Shown: positions 1 through 16,735, counted from the stretch's first letter. The stretch is DNA of 64,000 nt from Brachycybe producta (GCA_036925085.1 JAUPFP010000032.1:62001-126000); one strand, 5' to 3'. Notes: generated by a model from the letters alone, not told the origin. A program made the numbers and translations.

Positions 1-3000
1 AAGAATAAGTAAAAAATAATTAAAAAATGATTAAAAAATAAATAAAAAATGATTAAAGGTTGATTAAAGAATGATTAAAAAATGATTAAAGAATAATTAA
101 AGTACGATTAAAAAATGATTCAAAAATGATTCAAAAATGATTAAAAAATGATTGAACAATGATTAAATAATAATTAAAGAATGATTAAAAAATAATTAAA
201 GAATAATTAAAAAATGATTAAAAAATAATTAAAGAATGATTAAAGAAAGATTAAAAAATGATTAAAAAATGATTAAAGAAAGATTAAAAAATGAATAAAA
301 ATGATTAAAAAATAATTAAAAAATGATTAAAAAATGATTTAAAAATGATTAAAAAATAATTAAAAAATTAAAAAATGATTAAAGAATGATTAAAAAATGA
401 TTAAAGAATGATTAAAGAATGATTAAAGAATGAATAAAGAACGATTAAAGAATGATTAAAAATAATTAAAAAATATTTAAAGAATGATTAAAGAAAGATT
501 AAAAAATGATTAAAAAATGATTAAAGAAAGATTAAAAAATGAATAAAAAATTATTAAAAAATAATTAAAAAATGATTAAAAAATGATTTAAAAATGATTA
601 AAAAATAATTAAAAAATGATTAAAAAATGATTAAAAAATAATTAAAAAAGAAAGATTAAAAAATGATTAAAAAAAGATTAAAAAATGATTAAAGAATAAT
701 TAAAGAATAATTAAAAAATGATTATAGAATGATTAAAAAATGATTAAAAAATGATTGAAGAATGATTAAAGAATAATTAAAAAATTATTCAAAAAATTAT
801 TCAAAAATGATTCAAAAATTATTAAAAAATGATTGAAGAATAATTAAAGAATAAGTAAAAAATAATTAAAAAATGATTAAATAAAAAAATAAATAAAAAA
901 TGATTAAAGGTTGATTAAAGAATGATTAAAAAATGATTAAAGAATAAGTAAAAAATAATTAAAAAATGATTAAAAAATAAATAAAAAATGATTAAAGGTT
1001 GATTAAAGAATGATTAAAAAATGATTAAAGAATAATTAAAGTACGATTAAAAAATGATTCAAAAATGATTCAAAAATGATTAAAAAATGATTGAACAATG
1101 ATTAAATAATAATTAAAGAATGATTAAAAAATAATTAAAGAATAAATAAAAAATGATTAAAAAATAATTAAAGAATGATTAAAGAAAGATTAAAAAATGA
1201 TTAAAAAATGATTAAAGAAAGATTAAAAAATGAATAAAAATGATTAAAAAATAATTAAAAAATGATTAAAAAATGATTTAAAAATGATTAAAAAATAATT
1301 AAAAAATGATTAAAAAATGATTAAAAAATAATTAAAAAAGAAAGATTAAAAAATGATTAAAAAAGATTAAAGAATGATTAAAGAATGATTAAAAAATAAA
1401 TAAAAAATAATTAAAAAATGATTAAAGAATGTTAAAAAAATGATTAAAAATTGATTAAAGAAAGATTAAAAAATGATTCAAAATTGATTCAAAAATGATT
1501 AAAACATGATTAAAAAATGATTAAAGAATGATTAAAGAATGATTAAAAATGATTAAAGAATGATTAAAGAATGATTAAAGAATGATTAAAGAATGAATAA
1601 AGAACAATTAAAGAATGATTAAAAAATGATTAAAGAATGATTAAAAAATGATTAAAAAATGATTAAAGAAAGATTAAAAAATGAATAAAAAATTATTAAA
1701 AAATAATTAAAAAATGATTATAGAATGATTAAAAAATGATTAAAAAATAATTAAAAAAGAAAGATTAAAAAATGATTAAAAAAAGATTAAAGAATGATTA
1801 AAGAATAATTAAAAAATGATTATAGAATGATTAAAAAATGATTAAAAAATGATTGAAGAATGATTAAAGAATAAGTAAAAAATAATTAAAAAATGATTAA
1901 ATAAAAAAATAAATAAAAAATGATTAAAGGTTGATTAAAGAATGATTAAAAAATGATTAAAGAATAAGTAAAAAATAATTAAAAAATGATTAAAAAATAA
2001 ATAAAAAATGATTAAAGGTTGATTAAAGAATGATTAAAAAATGATTAAAGAATAATTAAAGTACGATTAAAAAATGATTCAAAAATGATTCAAAAATGAT
2101 TAAAAAATGATTGAACAATGATTAAATAATAATTAAAGAATGATTAAAAAATAATTAAAGAATAATTAAAAAATGATTAAAAAATAATTAAAGAATGATT
2201 AAAGAAAGATTAAAAAATGATTAAAAAATGATTAAAGAAAGATTAAAAAATGAATAAAAATGATTAAAAAATAATTAAAAAATGATTAAAAAATGATTTA
2301 AAAATGATTAAAAAATAATTAAAAAATTAAAAAATGATTAAAGAATGATTAAAAAATGATTAAAGAATGATTAAAGAATGATTAAAGAATGAATAAAGAA
2401 CGATTAAAGAATGATTAAAAAAATTAAAAAATGATTAAAGAATGTTAAAAAAATGATCAAAAAATGATTAAAAAATGATTAAAAAATGATTAAAGAATGA
2501 TTAAAGAATGATTAAATAATGATTAAAAAATAATTAAAGAATGATTAAAAAATGATTCAAAATTGATTCAAAAATGATTAAAAAATGATTGAAGAATGAT
2601 TAAAGAATAATTAAAGAATGATTAAAAAATAATTAAAGAATGATTACAGAATGATTAAAGAATGATTAAAAAATGATTAAAGAATGATTAAAAAATGATT
2701 AAAGAATAAGTAAAAAATAATTAAAAAATGATTAAAAAATAAATAAATAATGATTAAAGGTTGATTAAAGAATAATTAAAAAATGATTAAAGAATAATTA
2801 AAGTACGATTAAAAAATGATTCAAAATTGATTCAAAAATGATTAAAAAATGATTGAAGAATGATTAAAGAATAATTAAAGAATGATTAAAAAATAATTAA
2901 AGAATGTTTACAGAATGATTAAAGAATGATTAAAGAATGATTAAAAAATGATTAAAGAATAATTAAAGTACAATTAAAAAATGATTCAAAAATGATTCAA

Positions 3001-6000
3001 AAATGATTAAAAAATGATTGAACAATGATTAAATAATAATTAAAGAATGATTAAAAAATAATTAAAGAATAATTAAAAAATGATTAAAAAATAATTAAAG
3101 AATGATTAAAGAAAGATTAAAAAATGATTAAAAAATGATTAAAGAAAGATTAAAAAATGAATAAAAATGATTAAAAAATAATTAAAAAATGATTAAAAAA
3201 TGATTTAAAAATGATTAAAAAATAATTAAAAAATGATTAAAAAATGATTAAAAAATAATTAAAGAATGATTAAAGAATGATTAAAAAATGATTAAAAAAT
3301 GATTGAAGAATGATTAAAGAATAATTAAAAAATGATTCAAAAAATTATTCAAAAATGATTCAAAAATTATTAAAAAATGATTAAAGAATGATTAAAAAAT
3401 GATTAAAGAATGATTAAAGAATGATTAAAGAATGAATAAAGAACGATTAAAGAATGATTAAAAAAATTAAAAAATGATTAAAGAATGTTAAAAAAATGAT
3501 CAAAAAATGATTAAAAAATGATTAAAAAATGATTAAAGAATGATTAAAGAATGATTAAATAATGATTAAAAAATAATTAAAGAATGATTAAAAAATGATT
3601 CAAAATTGATTCAAAAATGATTAAAAAATGATTGAAGAATGATTAAAGAATAATTAAAGAATGATTAAAAAATAATTAAAGAATGATTACAGAATGATTA
3701 AAGAATGATTAAAAAATGATTAAAGAATGATTAAAAAATGATTAAAGAATAAGTAAAAAATAATTAAAAAATGATTAAAAAATAAATAAATAATGATTAA
3801 AGGTTGATTAAAGAATAATTAAAAAATGATTAAAGAATAATTAAAGTACGATTAAAAAATGATTCAAAATTGATTCAAAAATGATTAAAAAATGATTGAA
3901 GAATGATTAAAGAATAATTAAAGAATGATTAAAAAATAATTAAAGAATGATTAAAGAATAATTAAAGAATGATTAAAAAATAATTAAAGAATGTTTACAG
4001 AATGATTAAAGAATGATTAAAGAATGATTAAAAAATGATTAAAGAATAAGTAAAAAATAATTAAAAAATGATTAAAAAATAAATAAAAAATGATTAAAGG
4101 TTGATTAAAGAATAATTAAAAAATGATTAAAGAATAATTAAAGTACGATTAAAAAATGATTCAAATATGATTCAAAAATGATTAAAAAATAAATAAAAAA
4201 TGATTAAAGGTTGATTAAAGAATGATTAAAAAATGATTAAAGAATAATTAAAGTACGTTTAAAAAATGATTCAAAAATGATTCAAAAATGATTAAAAAAT
4301 GATTGAACAATGATTAAATAATAATTAAAGAATGATTAAAAAATAATTAAAGAATAATTAAAAAATGATTAAAAAATAATTAAAGAATGATTAAAGAAAG
4401 ATTAAAAAATGATTAAAAAATGATTAAAGAAAGATTAAAAAATGAATAAAAATGATTAAAAAATAATTAAAAAATGATTAAAAAATGATTTAAAAATGAT
4501 TAAAAAATAATTAAAAAATGATTAAAAAATGATTAAAAAATAATTAAAGAATGATTAAAGAATGATTAAAAAATGATTAAAAAATGATTGAAGAATGATT
4601 AAAGAATAATTAAAAAATGATTAAAAAAATTATTCAAAAATGATTCAAAAATTATTAAAAAATGATTAAAGAATGATTAAAAAATTATTAAAGAATGATT
4701 AAAGAATGATTAAAGAATGAATAAAGAACGATTAAAGAATGATTAAAAAAATTAAAAAATGATTAAAGAATGTTAAAAAAATGATCAAAAAATGATTAAA
4801 AAATGATTAAAAAATGATTAAAGAATGATTAAAGAATGATTAAATAATGATTAAAAAATAATTAAAGAATGATTAAAAAATGATTCAAAATTGATTCAAA
4901 AATGATTAAAAAATGATTGAAGAATGATTAAAGAATAATTAAAGAATGATTAAAAAATAATTAAAGAATGATTACAGAATGATTAAAGAATGATTAAAAA
5001 ATGATTAAAGAATGATTAAAAAATGATTAAAGAATAAGTAAAAAATAATTAAAAAATGATTAAAAAATAAATAAATAATGATTAAAGGTTGATTAAAGAA
5101 TAATTAAAAAATGATTAAAGAATAATTAAAGTACGATTAAAAAATGATTCAAAATTGATTCAAAAATGATTAAAAAATGATTGAAGAATGATTAAAGAAT
5201 AATTAAAGAATGATTAAAAAATAATTAAAGAATGTTTACAGAATGATTAAAGAATGATTAAAGAATGATTAAAAAATGATTAAAGAATAAGTAAAAAATA
5301 ATTAAAAAATGATTAAAAAATAAATAAAAAATGATTAAAGGTTGATTAAAGAATAATTAAAAAATGATTAAAGAATAATTAAAGTACGATTAAAAAATGA
5401 TTCAAATATGATTCAAAAATGATTAAAAAATGATTGAACAATGATTAAATAATAATTAAAGAATAATTAAAAAATAATTAAAGAATGATTAAAAAATGAT
5501 TAAAAAATAATTAAAGAATGATTAAAGAAAGATTAAAAAATGATTAAAAAATGATTAAAGAAAGATTAAAGAATGATTAAAGAATGATTAAAGAATGATT
5601 AAAGAATGATTAAAAAATGATTAAAGAATGATTAAAGAATGATTAAAGAATGATTAAAGAATGATTACAGAATGATTAAAGAATGATTAAAGAATGATTA
5701 AAGAATGATTAAAGAATAATTAAAAAATAATTAAAAAATGATTAAAAAATAAATAAAAAATGATTAAAGGTTGATTAAAGAATGATTAAAAAATGATTAA
5801 AGAATAATTAAAGTACGATTAAAAAATGATTCAAAAATGATTCAAAAATGATTAAAGAATGATTAAAGAATGATTAAAAAACGATTAAAGAATGATTAAA
5901 GAATGATTAAAGAATAATTAAAAAATGATTATAGAATGATTAAAAAATGATTAAAAAATGATTGAAGAATGATTAAAGAATAATTAAAAAATGATTCAAA

Positions 6001-9000
6001 AAATTATTCAAAAATGATTCAAAAATTATTAAAAAATGATTAAAGAATGATTAAAGAATGATTAAAGAATGATTAAAGAATGATTAAAGAATGAATAAAG
6101 AACAATTAAAGAATGATTAAAAAATGATTAAAGAATGATTAAAAAATGATTAAAGAATAAGTAAAAAATAATTAAAAAATGATTAAATAAAAAAATAAAT
6201 AAAAAAGGATTAAAGGTTGATTAAAGAATGATAAAAAAATGATTAAAGAATAAGTAAAAAATAATTAAAAAATGATTAAAAAATGAATCAAAAATGATTA
6301 AAGGTTGATTAAAGAATGATTAAAAAATGATTAAAGAATAATTAAAGTACGATTAAAAAATGATTCAAAAATGATTAAAAAATGATTAAAAAATGATTGA
6401 ACAATGATTAAATAATAATTAAAGAATGATTAAAAAATAATTAAAGAATGATTAAAAAATGATTAAAAAATAATTAAAGAATGATTAAAGAAAGATTAAA
6501 AAATGATTAAAAAATGATTAAAGAAAGATTAAAAAATGAATAAAAAATTATTAAAAAATAATTAAAAAATGATTAAAAAATGATTTAAAAATGATTAAAA
6601 AATAATTAAAAAATGATTAAGAAATGATTAAAAAATAATTAAAAAAGAAAGATTAAAAAATGATTAAAAAAAGATTAAAGAATGATTAAAGAATGATTAA
6701 AGAATGATTAAAGAATAATTAAAAAATGATTAAAGAATGATTAAAGAATGATTAAAGATTGATTAAAGAATGATTACAAAATGATTAAAAATAATTAAAA
6801 AATGATTAAAGAATGTTAAAAAAATGATAAAAGAATGATAAAAGAATGATAAAAGAATGATAAAAGAATGATTAAAGAATAATTAAAAAATGATTAAAAA
6901 AAGATTAAAAAATGATTAAAGAATGATTAAAGAATGATTAAAGAATAATTAAAAAATGATTATAGAATGATTAAAAAATGATTAAAAAATGATTGAAGAA
7001 TGAATAAAGAACGATTAAAGAATGATTAAAAATAATTAAAAAATATTTAAAGAATGATTAAAGAAAGATTAAAAAATGATTAAAAAATGATTAAAGAAAG
7101 ATTAAAAAATGAATAAAAAATTATTAAAAAATAATTAAAAAATGATTAAAAAATGATTTAAAAATGATTAAAAAATAATTAAAAAATGATTAAAAAATGA
7201 TTAAAAAATAATTAAAAAAGAAAGATTAAAAAATGATTAAAAAAAGATTAAAAAATGATTAAAGAATAATTAAAGAATAATTAAAAAATGATTATAGAAT
7301 GATTAAAAAATGATTAAAAAATGATTGAAGAATGATTAAAGAATAATTAAAAAATTATTCAAAAAATTATTCAAAAATGATTCAAAAATTATTAAAAAAT
7401 GATTGAAGAATAATTAAAGAATAAGTAAAAAATAATTAAAAAATGATTAAATAAAAAAATAAATAAAAAATGATTAAAGGTTGATTAAAGAATGATTAAA
7501 AAATGATTAAAGAATAAGTAAAAAATAATTAAAAAATGATTAAAAAATAAATAAAAAATGATTAAAGGTTGATTAAAGAATGATTAAAAAATGATTAAAG
7601 AATAATTAAAGTACGATTAAAAAATGATTCAAAAATGATTCAAAAATGATTAAAAAATGATTGAACAATGATTAAATAATAATTAAAGAATGATTAAAAA
7701 ATAATTAAAAAATGATTAAAAAATGATTTAAAAATGATTAAAAAATAATTAAAAAATTAAAAAATGATTAAAGAATGATTAAAAAATGATTAAAGAATGA
7801 TTAAAGAATGATTAAAGAATGAATAAAGAACGATTAAAGAATGATTAAAAATAATTAAAAAATATTTAAAGAATGATTAAAGAAAGATTAAAAAATGATT
7901 AAAAAATGATTAAAGAAAGATTAAAAAATGAATAAAAAATTATTAAAAAATAATTAAAAAATGATTAAAAAATGATTTAAAAATGATTAAAAAATAATTA
8001 AAAAATGATTAAAAAATGATTAAAAAATAATTAAAAAAGAAAGATTAAAAAATGATTAAAAAAAGATTAAAAAATGATTAAAGAATAATTAAAGAATAAT
8101 TAAAAAATGATTATAGAATGATTAAAAAATGATTAAAAAATGATTGAAGAATGATTAAAGAATAATTAAAAAATTATTCAAAAAATTATTCAAAAATTAT
8201 TAAAAAATGATTGAAGAATAATTAAAGAATAAGTAAAAAATAATTAAAAAATGATTAAATAAAAAAATAAATAAAAAATGATTAAAGGTTGATTAAAGAA
8301 TGATTAAAAAATGATTAAAGAATAAGTAAAAAATAATTAAAAAATGATTAAAAAATAAATAAAAAATGATTAAAGGTTGATTAAAGAATGATTAAAAAAT
8401 GATTAAAGAATAATTAAAGTACGATTAAAAAATGATTCAAAAATGATTCAAAAATGATTAAAAAATGATTGAACAATGATTAAATAATAATTAAAGAATG
8501 ATTAAAAAATAATTAAAGAATAAATAAAAAATGATTAAAAAATAATTAAAGAATGATTAAAGAAAGATTAAAAAATGATTAAAAAATGATTAAAGAAAGA
8601 TTAAAAAATGAATAAAAATGATTAAAAAATAATTAAAAAATGATTAAAAAATGATTTAAAAATGATTAAAAAATAATTAAAAAATGATTAAAAAATGATT
8701 AAAAAATAATTAAAAAAGAAAGATTAAAAAATGATTAAAAAAGATTAAAGAATGATTAAAGAATGATTAAAAAATAAATAAAAAATAATTAAAAAATGAT
8801 TAAAGAATGTTAAAAAAATGATTAAAAATTGATTAAAGAAAGATTAAAAAATGATTCAAAATTGATTCAAAAATGATTAAAACATGATTAAAAAATGATT
8901 AAAGAATGATTAAAGAATGATTAAAAATGATTAAAGAATGATTAAAGAATGATTAAAGAATGATTAAAGAATGAATAAAGAACAATTAAAGAATGATTAA

Positions 9001-12000
9001 AAAATGATTAAAGAATGATTAAAAAATGATTAAAAAATGATTAAAGAAAGATTAAAAAATGAATAAAAAATTATTAAAAAATAATTAAAAAATGATTATA
9101 GAATGATTAAAAAATGATTAAAAAATAATTAAAAAAGAAAGATTAAAAAATGATTAAAAAAAGATTAAAGAATGATTAAAGAATAATTAAAAAATGATTA
9201 TAGAATGATTAAAAAATGATTAAAAAATGATTGAAGAATGATTAAAGAATAAGTAAAAAATAATTAAAAAATGATTAAATAAAAAAATAAATAAAAAATG
9301 ATTAAAGGTTGATTAAAGAATGATTAAAAAATGATTAAAGAATAAGTAAAAAATAATTAAAAAATGATTAAAAAATAAATAAAAAATGATTAAAGGTTGA
9401 TTAAAGAATGATTAAAAAATGATTAAAGAATAATTAAAGTACGATTAAAAAATGATTCAAAAATGATTCAAAAATGATTAAAAAATGATTGAACAATGAT
9501 TAAATAATAATTAAAGAATGATTAAAAAATAATTAAAGAATAATTAAAAAATGATTAAAAAATAATTAAAGAATGATTAAAGAAAGATTAAAAAATGATT
9601 AAAAAATGATTAAAGAAAGATTAAAAAATGAATAAAAATGATTAAAAAATAATTAAAAAATGATTAAAAAATGATTTAAAAATGATTAAAAAATAATTAA
9701 AAAATTAAAAAATGATTAAAGAATGATTAAAAAATGATTAAAGAATGATTAAAGAATGATTAAAGAATGAATAAAGAACGATTAAAGAATGATTAAAAAT
9801 AATTAAAAAATATTTAAAGAATGATTAAAGAAAGATTAAAAAATGATTAAAAAATGATTAAAGAAAGATTAAAAAATGAATAAAAAATTATTAAAAAATA
9901 ATTAAAAAATGATTAAAAAATGATTTAAAAATGATTAAAAAATAATTAAAAAATGATTAAAAAATGATTAAAAAATAATTAAAAAAGAAAGATTAAAAAA
10001 TGATTAAAAAAAGATTAAAAAATGATTAAAGAATAATTAAAGAATAATTAAAAAATGATTATAGAATGATTAAAAAATGATTAAAAAATGATTGAAGAAT
10101 GATTAAAGAATAATTAAAAAATTATTCAAAAAATTATTCAAAAATGATTCAAAAATGATTAAAAAATGATTGAAGAATAATTAAAGAATAAGTAAAAAAT
10201 AATTAAAAAATGATTAAATAAAAAAATAAATAAAAAATGATTAAAGGTTGATTAAAGAATGATTAAAAAATGATTAAAGAATAAGTAAAAAATAATTAAA
10301 AAATGATTAAAAAATAAATAAAAAATGATTAAAGGTTGATTAAAGAATGATTAAAAAATGATTAAAGAATAATTAAAGTACGATTAAAAAATGATTCAAA
10401 AATGATTCAAAAATGATTAAAAAATGATTGAACAATGATTAAATAATAATTAAAGAATGATTAAAAAATAATTAAAGAATAAATAAAAAATGATTAAAAA
10501 ATAATTAAAGAATGATTAAAGAAAGATTAAAAAATGATTAAAAAATGATTAAAGAAAGATTAAAAAATGAATAAAAATGATTAAAAAATAATTAAAAAAT
10601 GATTAAAAAATGATTTAAAAATGATTAAAAAATAATTAAAAAATGATTAAAAAATGATTAAAAAATAATTAAAAAAGAAAGATTAAAAAATGATTAAAAA
10701 AGATTAAAGAATGATTAAAGAATGATTAAAAAATAAATAAAAAATAATTAAAAAATGATTAAAGAATGTTAAAAAAATGATTAAAAATTGATTAAAGAAA
10801 GATTAAAAAATGATTCAAAATTGATTCAAAAATGATTAAAACATGATTAAAAAATGATTAAAGAATGATTAAAGAATGATTAAAAATGATTAAAGAATGA
10901 TTAAAGAATGATTAAAGAATGATTAAAGAATGAATAAAGAACAATTAAAGAATGATTAAAAAATGATTAAAGAATGATTAAAAAATGATTAAAAAATGAT
11001 TAAAGAAAGATTAAAAAATGAATAAAAAATTATTAAAAAATAATTAAAAAATGATTATAGAATGATTAAAAAATGATTAAAAAATAATTAAAAAAGAAAG
11101 ATTAAAAAATGATTAAAAAAAGATTAAAGAATGATTAAAGAATAATTAAAAAATGATTATAGAATGATTAAAAAATGATTAAAAAATGATTGAAGAATGA
11201 TTAAAGAATAAGTAAAAAATAATTAAAAAATGATTAAATAAAAAAATAAATAAAAAATGATTAAAGGTTGATTAAAGAATGATTAAAAAATGATTAAAGA
11301 ATAAGTAAAAAATAATTAAAAAATGATTAAAAAATAAATAAAAAATGATTAAAGGTTGATTAAAGAATGATTAAAAAATGATTAAAGAATAATTAAAGTA
11401 CGATTAAAAAATGATTCAAAAATGATTCAAAAATGATTAAAAAATGATTGAACAATGATTAAATAATAATTAAAGAATGATTAAAAAATAATTAAAGAAT
11501 AATTAAAAAATGATTAAAAAATAATTAAAGAATGATTAAAGAAAGATTAAAAAATGATTAAAAAATGATTAAAGAAAGATTAAAAAATGAATAAAAATGA
11601 TTAAAAAATAATTAAAAAATGATTAAAAAATGATTTAAAAATGATTAAAAAATAATTAAAAAATTAAAAAATGATTAAAGAATGATTAAAAAATGATTAA
11701 AGAATGATTAAAGAATGATTAAAGAATGAATAAAGAACGATTAAAGAATGATTAAAAAAATTAAAAAATGATTAAAGAATGTTAAAAAAATGATCAAAAA
11801 ATGATTAAAAAATGATTAAAAAATGATTAAAGAATGATTAAAGAATGATTAAATAATGATTAAAAAATAATTAAAGAATGATTAAAAAATGATTCAAAAT
11901 TGATTCAAAAATGATTAAAAAATGATTGAAGAATGATTAAAGAATAATTAAAGAATGATTAAAAAATAATTAAAGAATGATTACAGAATGATTAAAGAAT

Positions 12001-15000
12001 GATTAAAAAATGATTAAAGAATGATTAAAAAATGATTAAAGAATAAGTAAAAAATAATTAAAAAATGATTAAAAAATAAATAAATAATGATTAAAGGTTG
12101 ATTAAAGAATAATTAAAAAATGATTAAAGAATAATTAAAGTACGATTAAAAAATGATTCAAAATTGATTCAAAAATGATTAAAAAATGATTGAAGAATGA
12201 TTAAAGAATAATTAAAGAATGATTAAAAAATAATTAAAGAATGTTTACAGAATGATTAAAGAATGATTAAAGAATGATTAAAAAATGATTAAAGAATAAT
12301 TAAAGTACGATTAAAAAATGATTCAAAAATGATTCAAAAATGATTAAAAAATGATTGAACAATGATTAAATAATAATTAAAGAATGATTAAAAAATAATT
12401 AAAGAATAATTAAAAAATGATTAAAAAATAATTAAAGAATGATTAAAGAAAGATTAAAAAATGATTAAAAAATGATTAAAGAAAGATTAAAAAATGAATA
12501 AAAATGATTAAAAAATAATTAAAAAATGATTAAAAAATGATTTAAAAATGATTAAAAAATAATTAAAAAATGATTAAAAAATGATTAAAAAATAATTAAA
12601 GAATGATTAAAGAATGATTAAAAAATGATTAAAAAATGATTGAAGAATGATTAAAGAATAATTAAAAAATGATTCAAAAAATTATTCAAAAATGATTCAA
12701 AAATTATTAAAAAATGATTAAAGAATGATTAAAAAATGATTAAAGAATGATTAAAGAATGATTAAAGAATGAATAAAGAACGATTAAAGAATGATTAAAA
12801 AAATTAAAAAATGATTAAAGAATGTTAAAAAAATGATCAAAAAATGATTAAAAAATGATTAAAAAATGATTAAAGAATGATTAAAGAATGATTAAATAAT
12901 GATTAAAAAATAATTAAAGAATGATTAAAAAATGATTCAAAATTGATTCAAAAATGATTAAAAAATGATTGAAGAATGATTAAAGAATAATTAAAGAATG
13001 ATTAAAAAATAATTAAAGAATGATTACAGAATGATTAAAGAATGATTAAAAAATGATTAAAGAATGATTAAAAAATGATTAAAGAATAAGTAAAAAATAA
13101 TTAAAAAATGATTAAAAAATAAATAAATAATGATTAAAGGTTGATTAAAGAATAATTAAAAAATGATTAAAGAATAATTAAAGTACGATTAAAAAATGAT
13201 TCAAAATTGATTCAAAAATGATTAAAAAATGATTGAAGAATGATTAAAGAATAATTAAAGAATGATTAAAAAATAATTAAAGAATGATTAAAGAATAATT
13301 AAAGAATGATTAAAAAATAATTAAAGAATGTTTACAGAATGATTAAAGAATGATTAAAGAATGATTAAAAAATGATTAAAGAATAAGTAAAAAATAATTA
13401 AAAAATGATTAAAAAATAAATAAAAAATGATTAAAGGTTGATTAAAGAATAATTAAAAAATGATTAAAGAATAATTAAAGTACGATTAAAAAATGATTCA
13501 AATATGATTCAAAAATGATTAAAAAATAAATAAAAAATGATTAAAGGTTGATTAAAGAATGATTAAAAAATGATTAAAGAATAATTAAAGTACGATTAAA
13601 AAATGATTCAAAAATGATTCAAAAATGATTAAAAAATGATTGAACAATGATTAAATAATAATTAAAGAATGATTAAAAAATAATTAAAGAATAATTAAAA
13701 AATGATTAAAAAATAATTAAAGAATGATTAAAGAAAGATTAAAAAATGATTAAAAAATGATTAAAGAAAGATTAAAAAATGAATAAAAATGATTAAAAAA
13801 TAATTAAAAAATGATTAAAAAATGATTTAAAAATGATTAAAAAATAATTAAAAAATGATTAAAAAATGATTAAAAAATAATTAAAGAATGATTAAAGAAT
13901 GATTAAAAAATGATTAAAAAATGATTGAAGAATGATTAAAGAATAATTAAAAAATGATTAAAAAAATTATTCAAAAATGATTCAAAAATTATTAAAAAAT
14001 GATTAAAGAATGATTAAAAAATTATTAAAGAATGATTAAAGAATGATTAAAGAATGAATAAAGAACGATTAAAGAATGATTAAAAAAATTAAAAAATGAT
14101 TAAAAAATGTTAAAAAAATGATCAAAAAATGATTAAAAAATGATTAAAAAATGATTAAAGAATGATTAAAGAATGATTAAATAATGATTAAAAAATAATT
14201 AAAGAATGATTAAAAAATGATTCAAAATTGATTCAAAAATGATTAAAAAATGATTGAAGAATGATTAAAGAATAATTAAAGAATGATTAAAAAATAATTA
14301 AAGAATGATTACAGAATGATTAAAGAATGATTAAAAAATGATTAAAGAATGATTAAAAAATGATTAAAGAATAAGTAAAAAATAATTAAAAAATGATTAA
14401 AAAATAAATAAATAATGATTAAAGGTTGATTAAAGAATAATTAAAAAATGATTAAAGAATAATTAAAGTACGATTAAAAAATGATTCAAAATTGATTCAA
14501 AAATGATTAAAAAATGATTGAAGAATGATTAAAGAATAATTAAAGAATGATTAAAAAATAATTAAAGAATGTTTACAGAATGATTAAAGAATGATTAAAG
14601 AATGATTAAAAAATGATTAAAGAATAAGTAAAAAATAATTAAAAAATGATTAAAAAATAAATAAAAAATGATTAAAGGTTGATTAAAGAATAATTAAAAA
14701 ATGATTAAAGAATAATTAAAGTACGATTAAAAAATGATTCAAATATGATTCAAAAATGATTAAAAAATGATTGAACAATGATTAAATAATAATTAAAGAA
14801 TAATTAAAAAATAATTAAAGAATGATTAAAAAATGATTAAAAAATAATTAAAGAATGATTAAAGAAAGATTAAAAAATGATTAAAAAATGATTAAAGAAA
14901 GATTAAAGAATGATTAAAGAATGATTAAAGAATGATTAAAAAATGATTAAAGAATGATTAAAGAATGATTAAAGAATGATTAAAGAATGATTACAGAATG

Positions 15001-16735
15001 ATTAAAGAATGATTAAAGAATGATTAAAGAATGATTAAAGAATAATTAAAAAATAATTAAAAAATGATTAAAAAATAAATAAAAAATGATTAAAGGTTGA
15101 TTAAAGAATGATTAAAAAATGATTAAAGAATAATTAAAGTACGATTAAAAAATGATTCAAAAATGATTCAAAAATGATTAAAGAATGATTAAAGAATGAT
15201 TAAAAAACGATTAAAGAATGATTAAAGAATGATTAAAGAATAATTAAAAAATGATTATAGAATGATTAAAAAATGATTAAAAAATGATTGAAGAATGATT
15301 AAAGAATAATTAAAAAATGATTCAAAAAATTATTCAAAAATGATTCAAAAATTATTAAAAAATGATTAAAGAATGATTAAAGAATGATTAAAGAATGATT
15401 AAAGAATGATTAAAGAATGAATAAAGAACAATTAAAGAATGATTAAAAAATGATTAAAGAATGATTAAAAAATGATTAAAGAATAAGTAAAAAATAATTA
15501 AAAAATGATTAAATAAAAAAATAAATAAAAAAGGATTAAAGGTTGATTAAAGAATGATAAAAAAATGATTAAAGAATAAGTAAAAAATAATTAAAAAATG
15601 ATTAAAAAATGAATCAAAAATGATTAAAGGTTGATTAAAGAATGATTAAAAAATGATTAAAGAATAATTAAAGTACGATTAAAAAATGATTCAAAAATGA
15701 TTAAAAAATGATTAAAAAATGATTGAACAATGATTAAATAATAATTAAAGAATGATTAAAAAATAATTAAAGAATGATTAAAAAATGATTAAAAAATAAT
15801 TAAAGAATGATTAAAGAAAGATTAAAAAATGATTAAAAAATGATTAAAGAAAGATTAAAAAATGAATAAAAAATTATTAAAAAATAATTAAAAAATGATT
15901 AAAAAATGATTTAAAAATGATTAAAAAATAATTAAAAAATGATTAAGAAATGATTAAAAAATAATTAAAAAAGAAAGATTAAAAAATGATTAAAAAAAGA
16001 TTAAAGAATGATTAAAGAATGATTAAAGAATGATTAAAGAATAATTAAAAAATGATTAAAGAATGATTAAAGAATGATTAAAGATTGATTAAAGAATGAT
16101 TACAAAATGATTAAAAATAATTAAAAAATGATTAAAGAATGTTAAAAAAATGATAAAAGAATGATAAAAGAATGATAAAAGAATGATAAAAGAATGATAA
16201 AAGAATGATTAAAGAATAATTAAAAAATGATTAAAAAAAGATTAAAAAATGATTAAAGAATGATTAAAGAATGATTAAAGAATAATTAAAAAATGATTAT
16301 AGAATGATTAAAAAATGATTAAAAAATGATTGAAGAATGAATAAAGAACGATTAAAGAATGATTAAAAATAATTAAAAAATATTTAAAGAATGATTAAAG
16401 AAAGATTAAAAAATGATTAAAAAATCATTAAAGAAAGATTAAAAAATGAATAAAAAATTATTAAAAAATAATTAAAAAATGATTAAAAAATGATTTAAAA
16501 ATGATTAAAAAATAATTAAAAAATGATTAAAAAATGATTAAAAAATAATTAAAAAAGAAAGATTAAAAAATGATTAAAAAAAGATTAAAAAATGATTAAA
16601 GAATGATTAAAGAATAATTAAAAAATGATTATAGAATGATTAAAAAATGATTAAAAAATGATTGAAGAATGATTAAAGAATAATTAAAAAATTATTCAAA
16701 AAATTATTCAAAAATGATTCAAAAATTATTAAAAA
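1..16735. repeat. Higher-order duplication in satellite, offset ~9337 bp
   Basis: Marker GTACG occurs at 102, 1041, 2061 and 2803 and again at 9439, 10378, 11398 and 12140, each exactly 9337 bp later. The first bases of the window match 9338 onward, and the match continues to roughly 7395 / 16735 with small 11-bp indels. Inside it, a ~1.96-kb period is seen (102 to 2061, 8419 to 10378 and 9439 to 11398 are all 1959 bp apart). This indicates unequal exchange or segmental amplification within the array. Confidence 0.85.
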
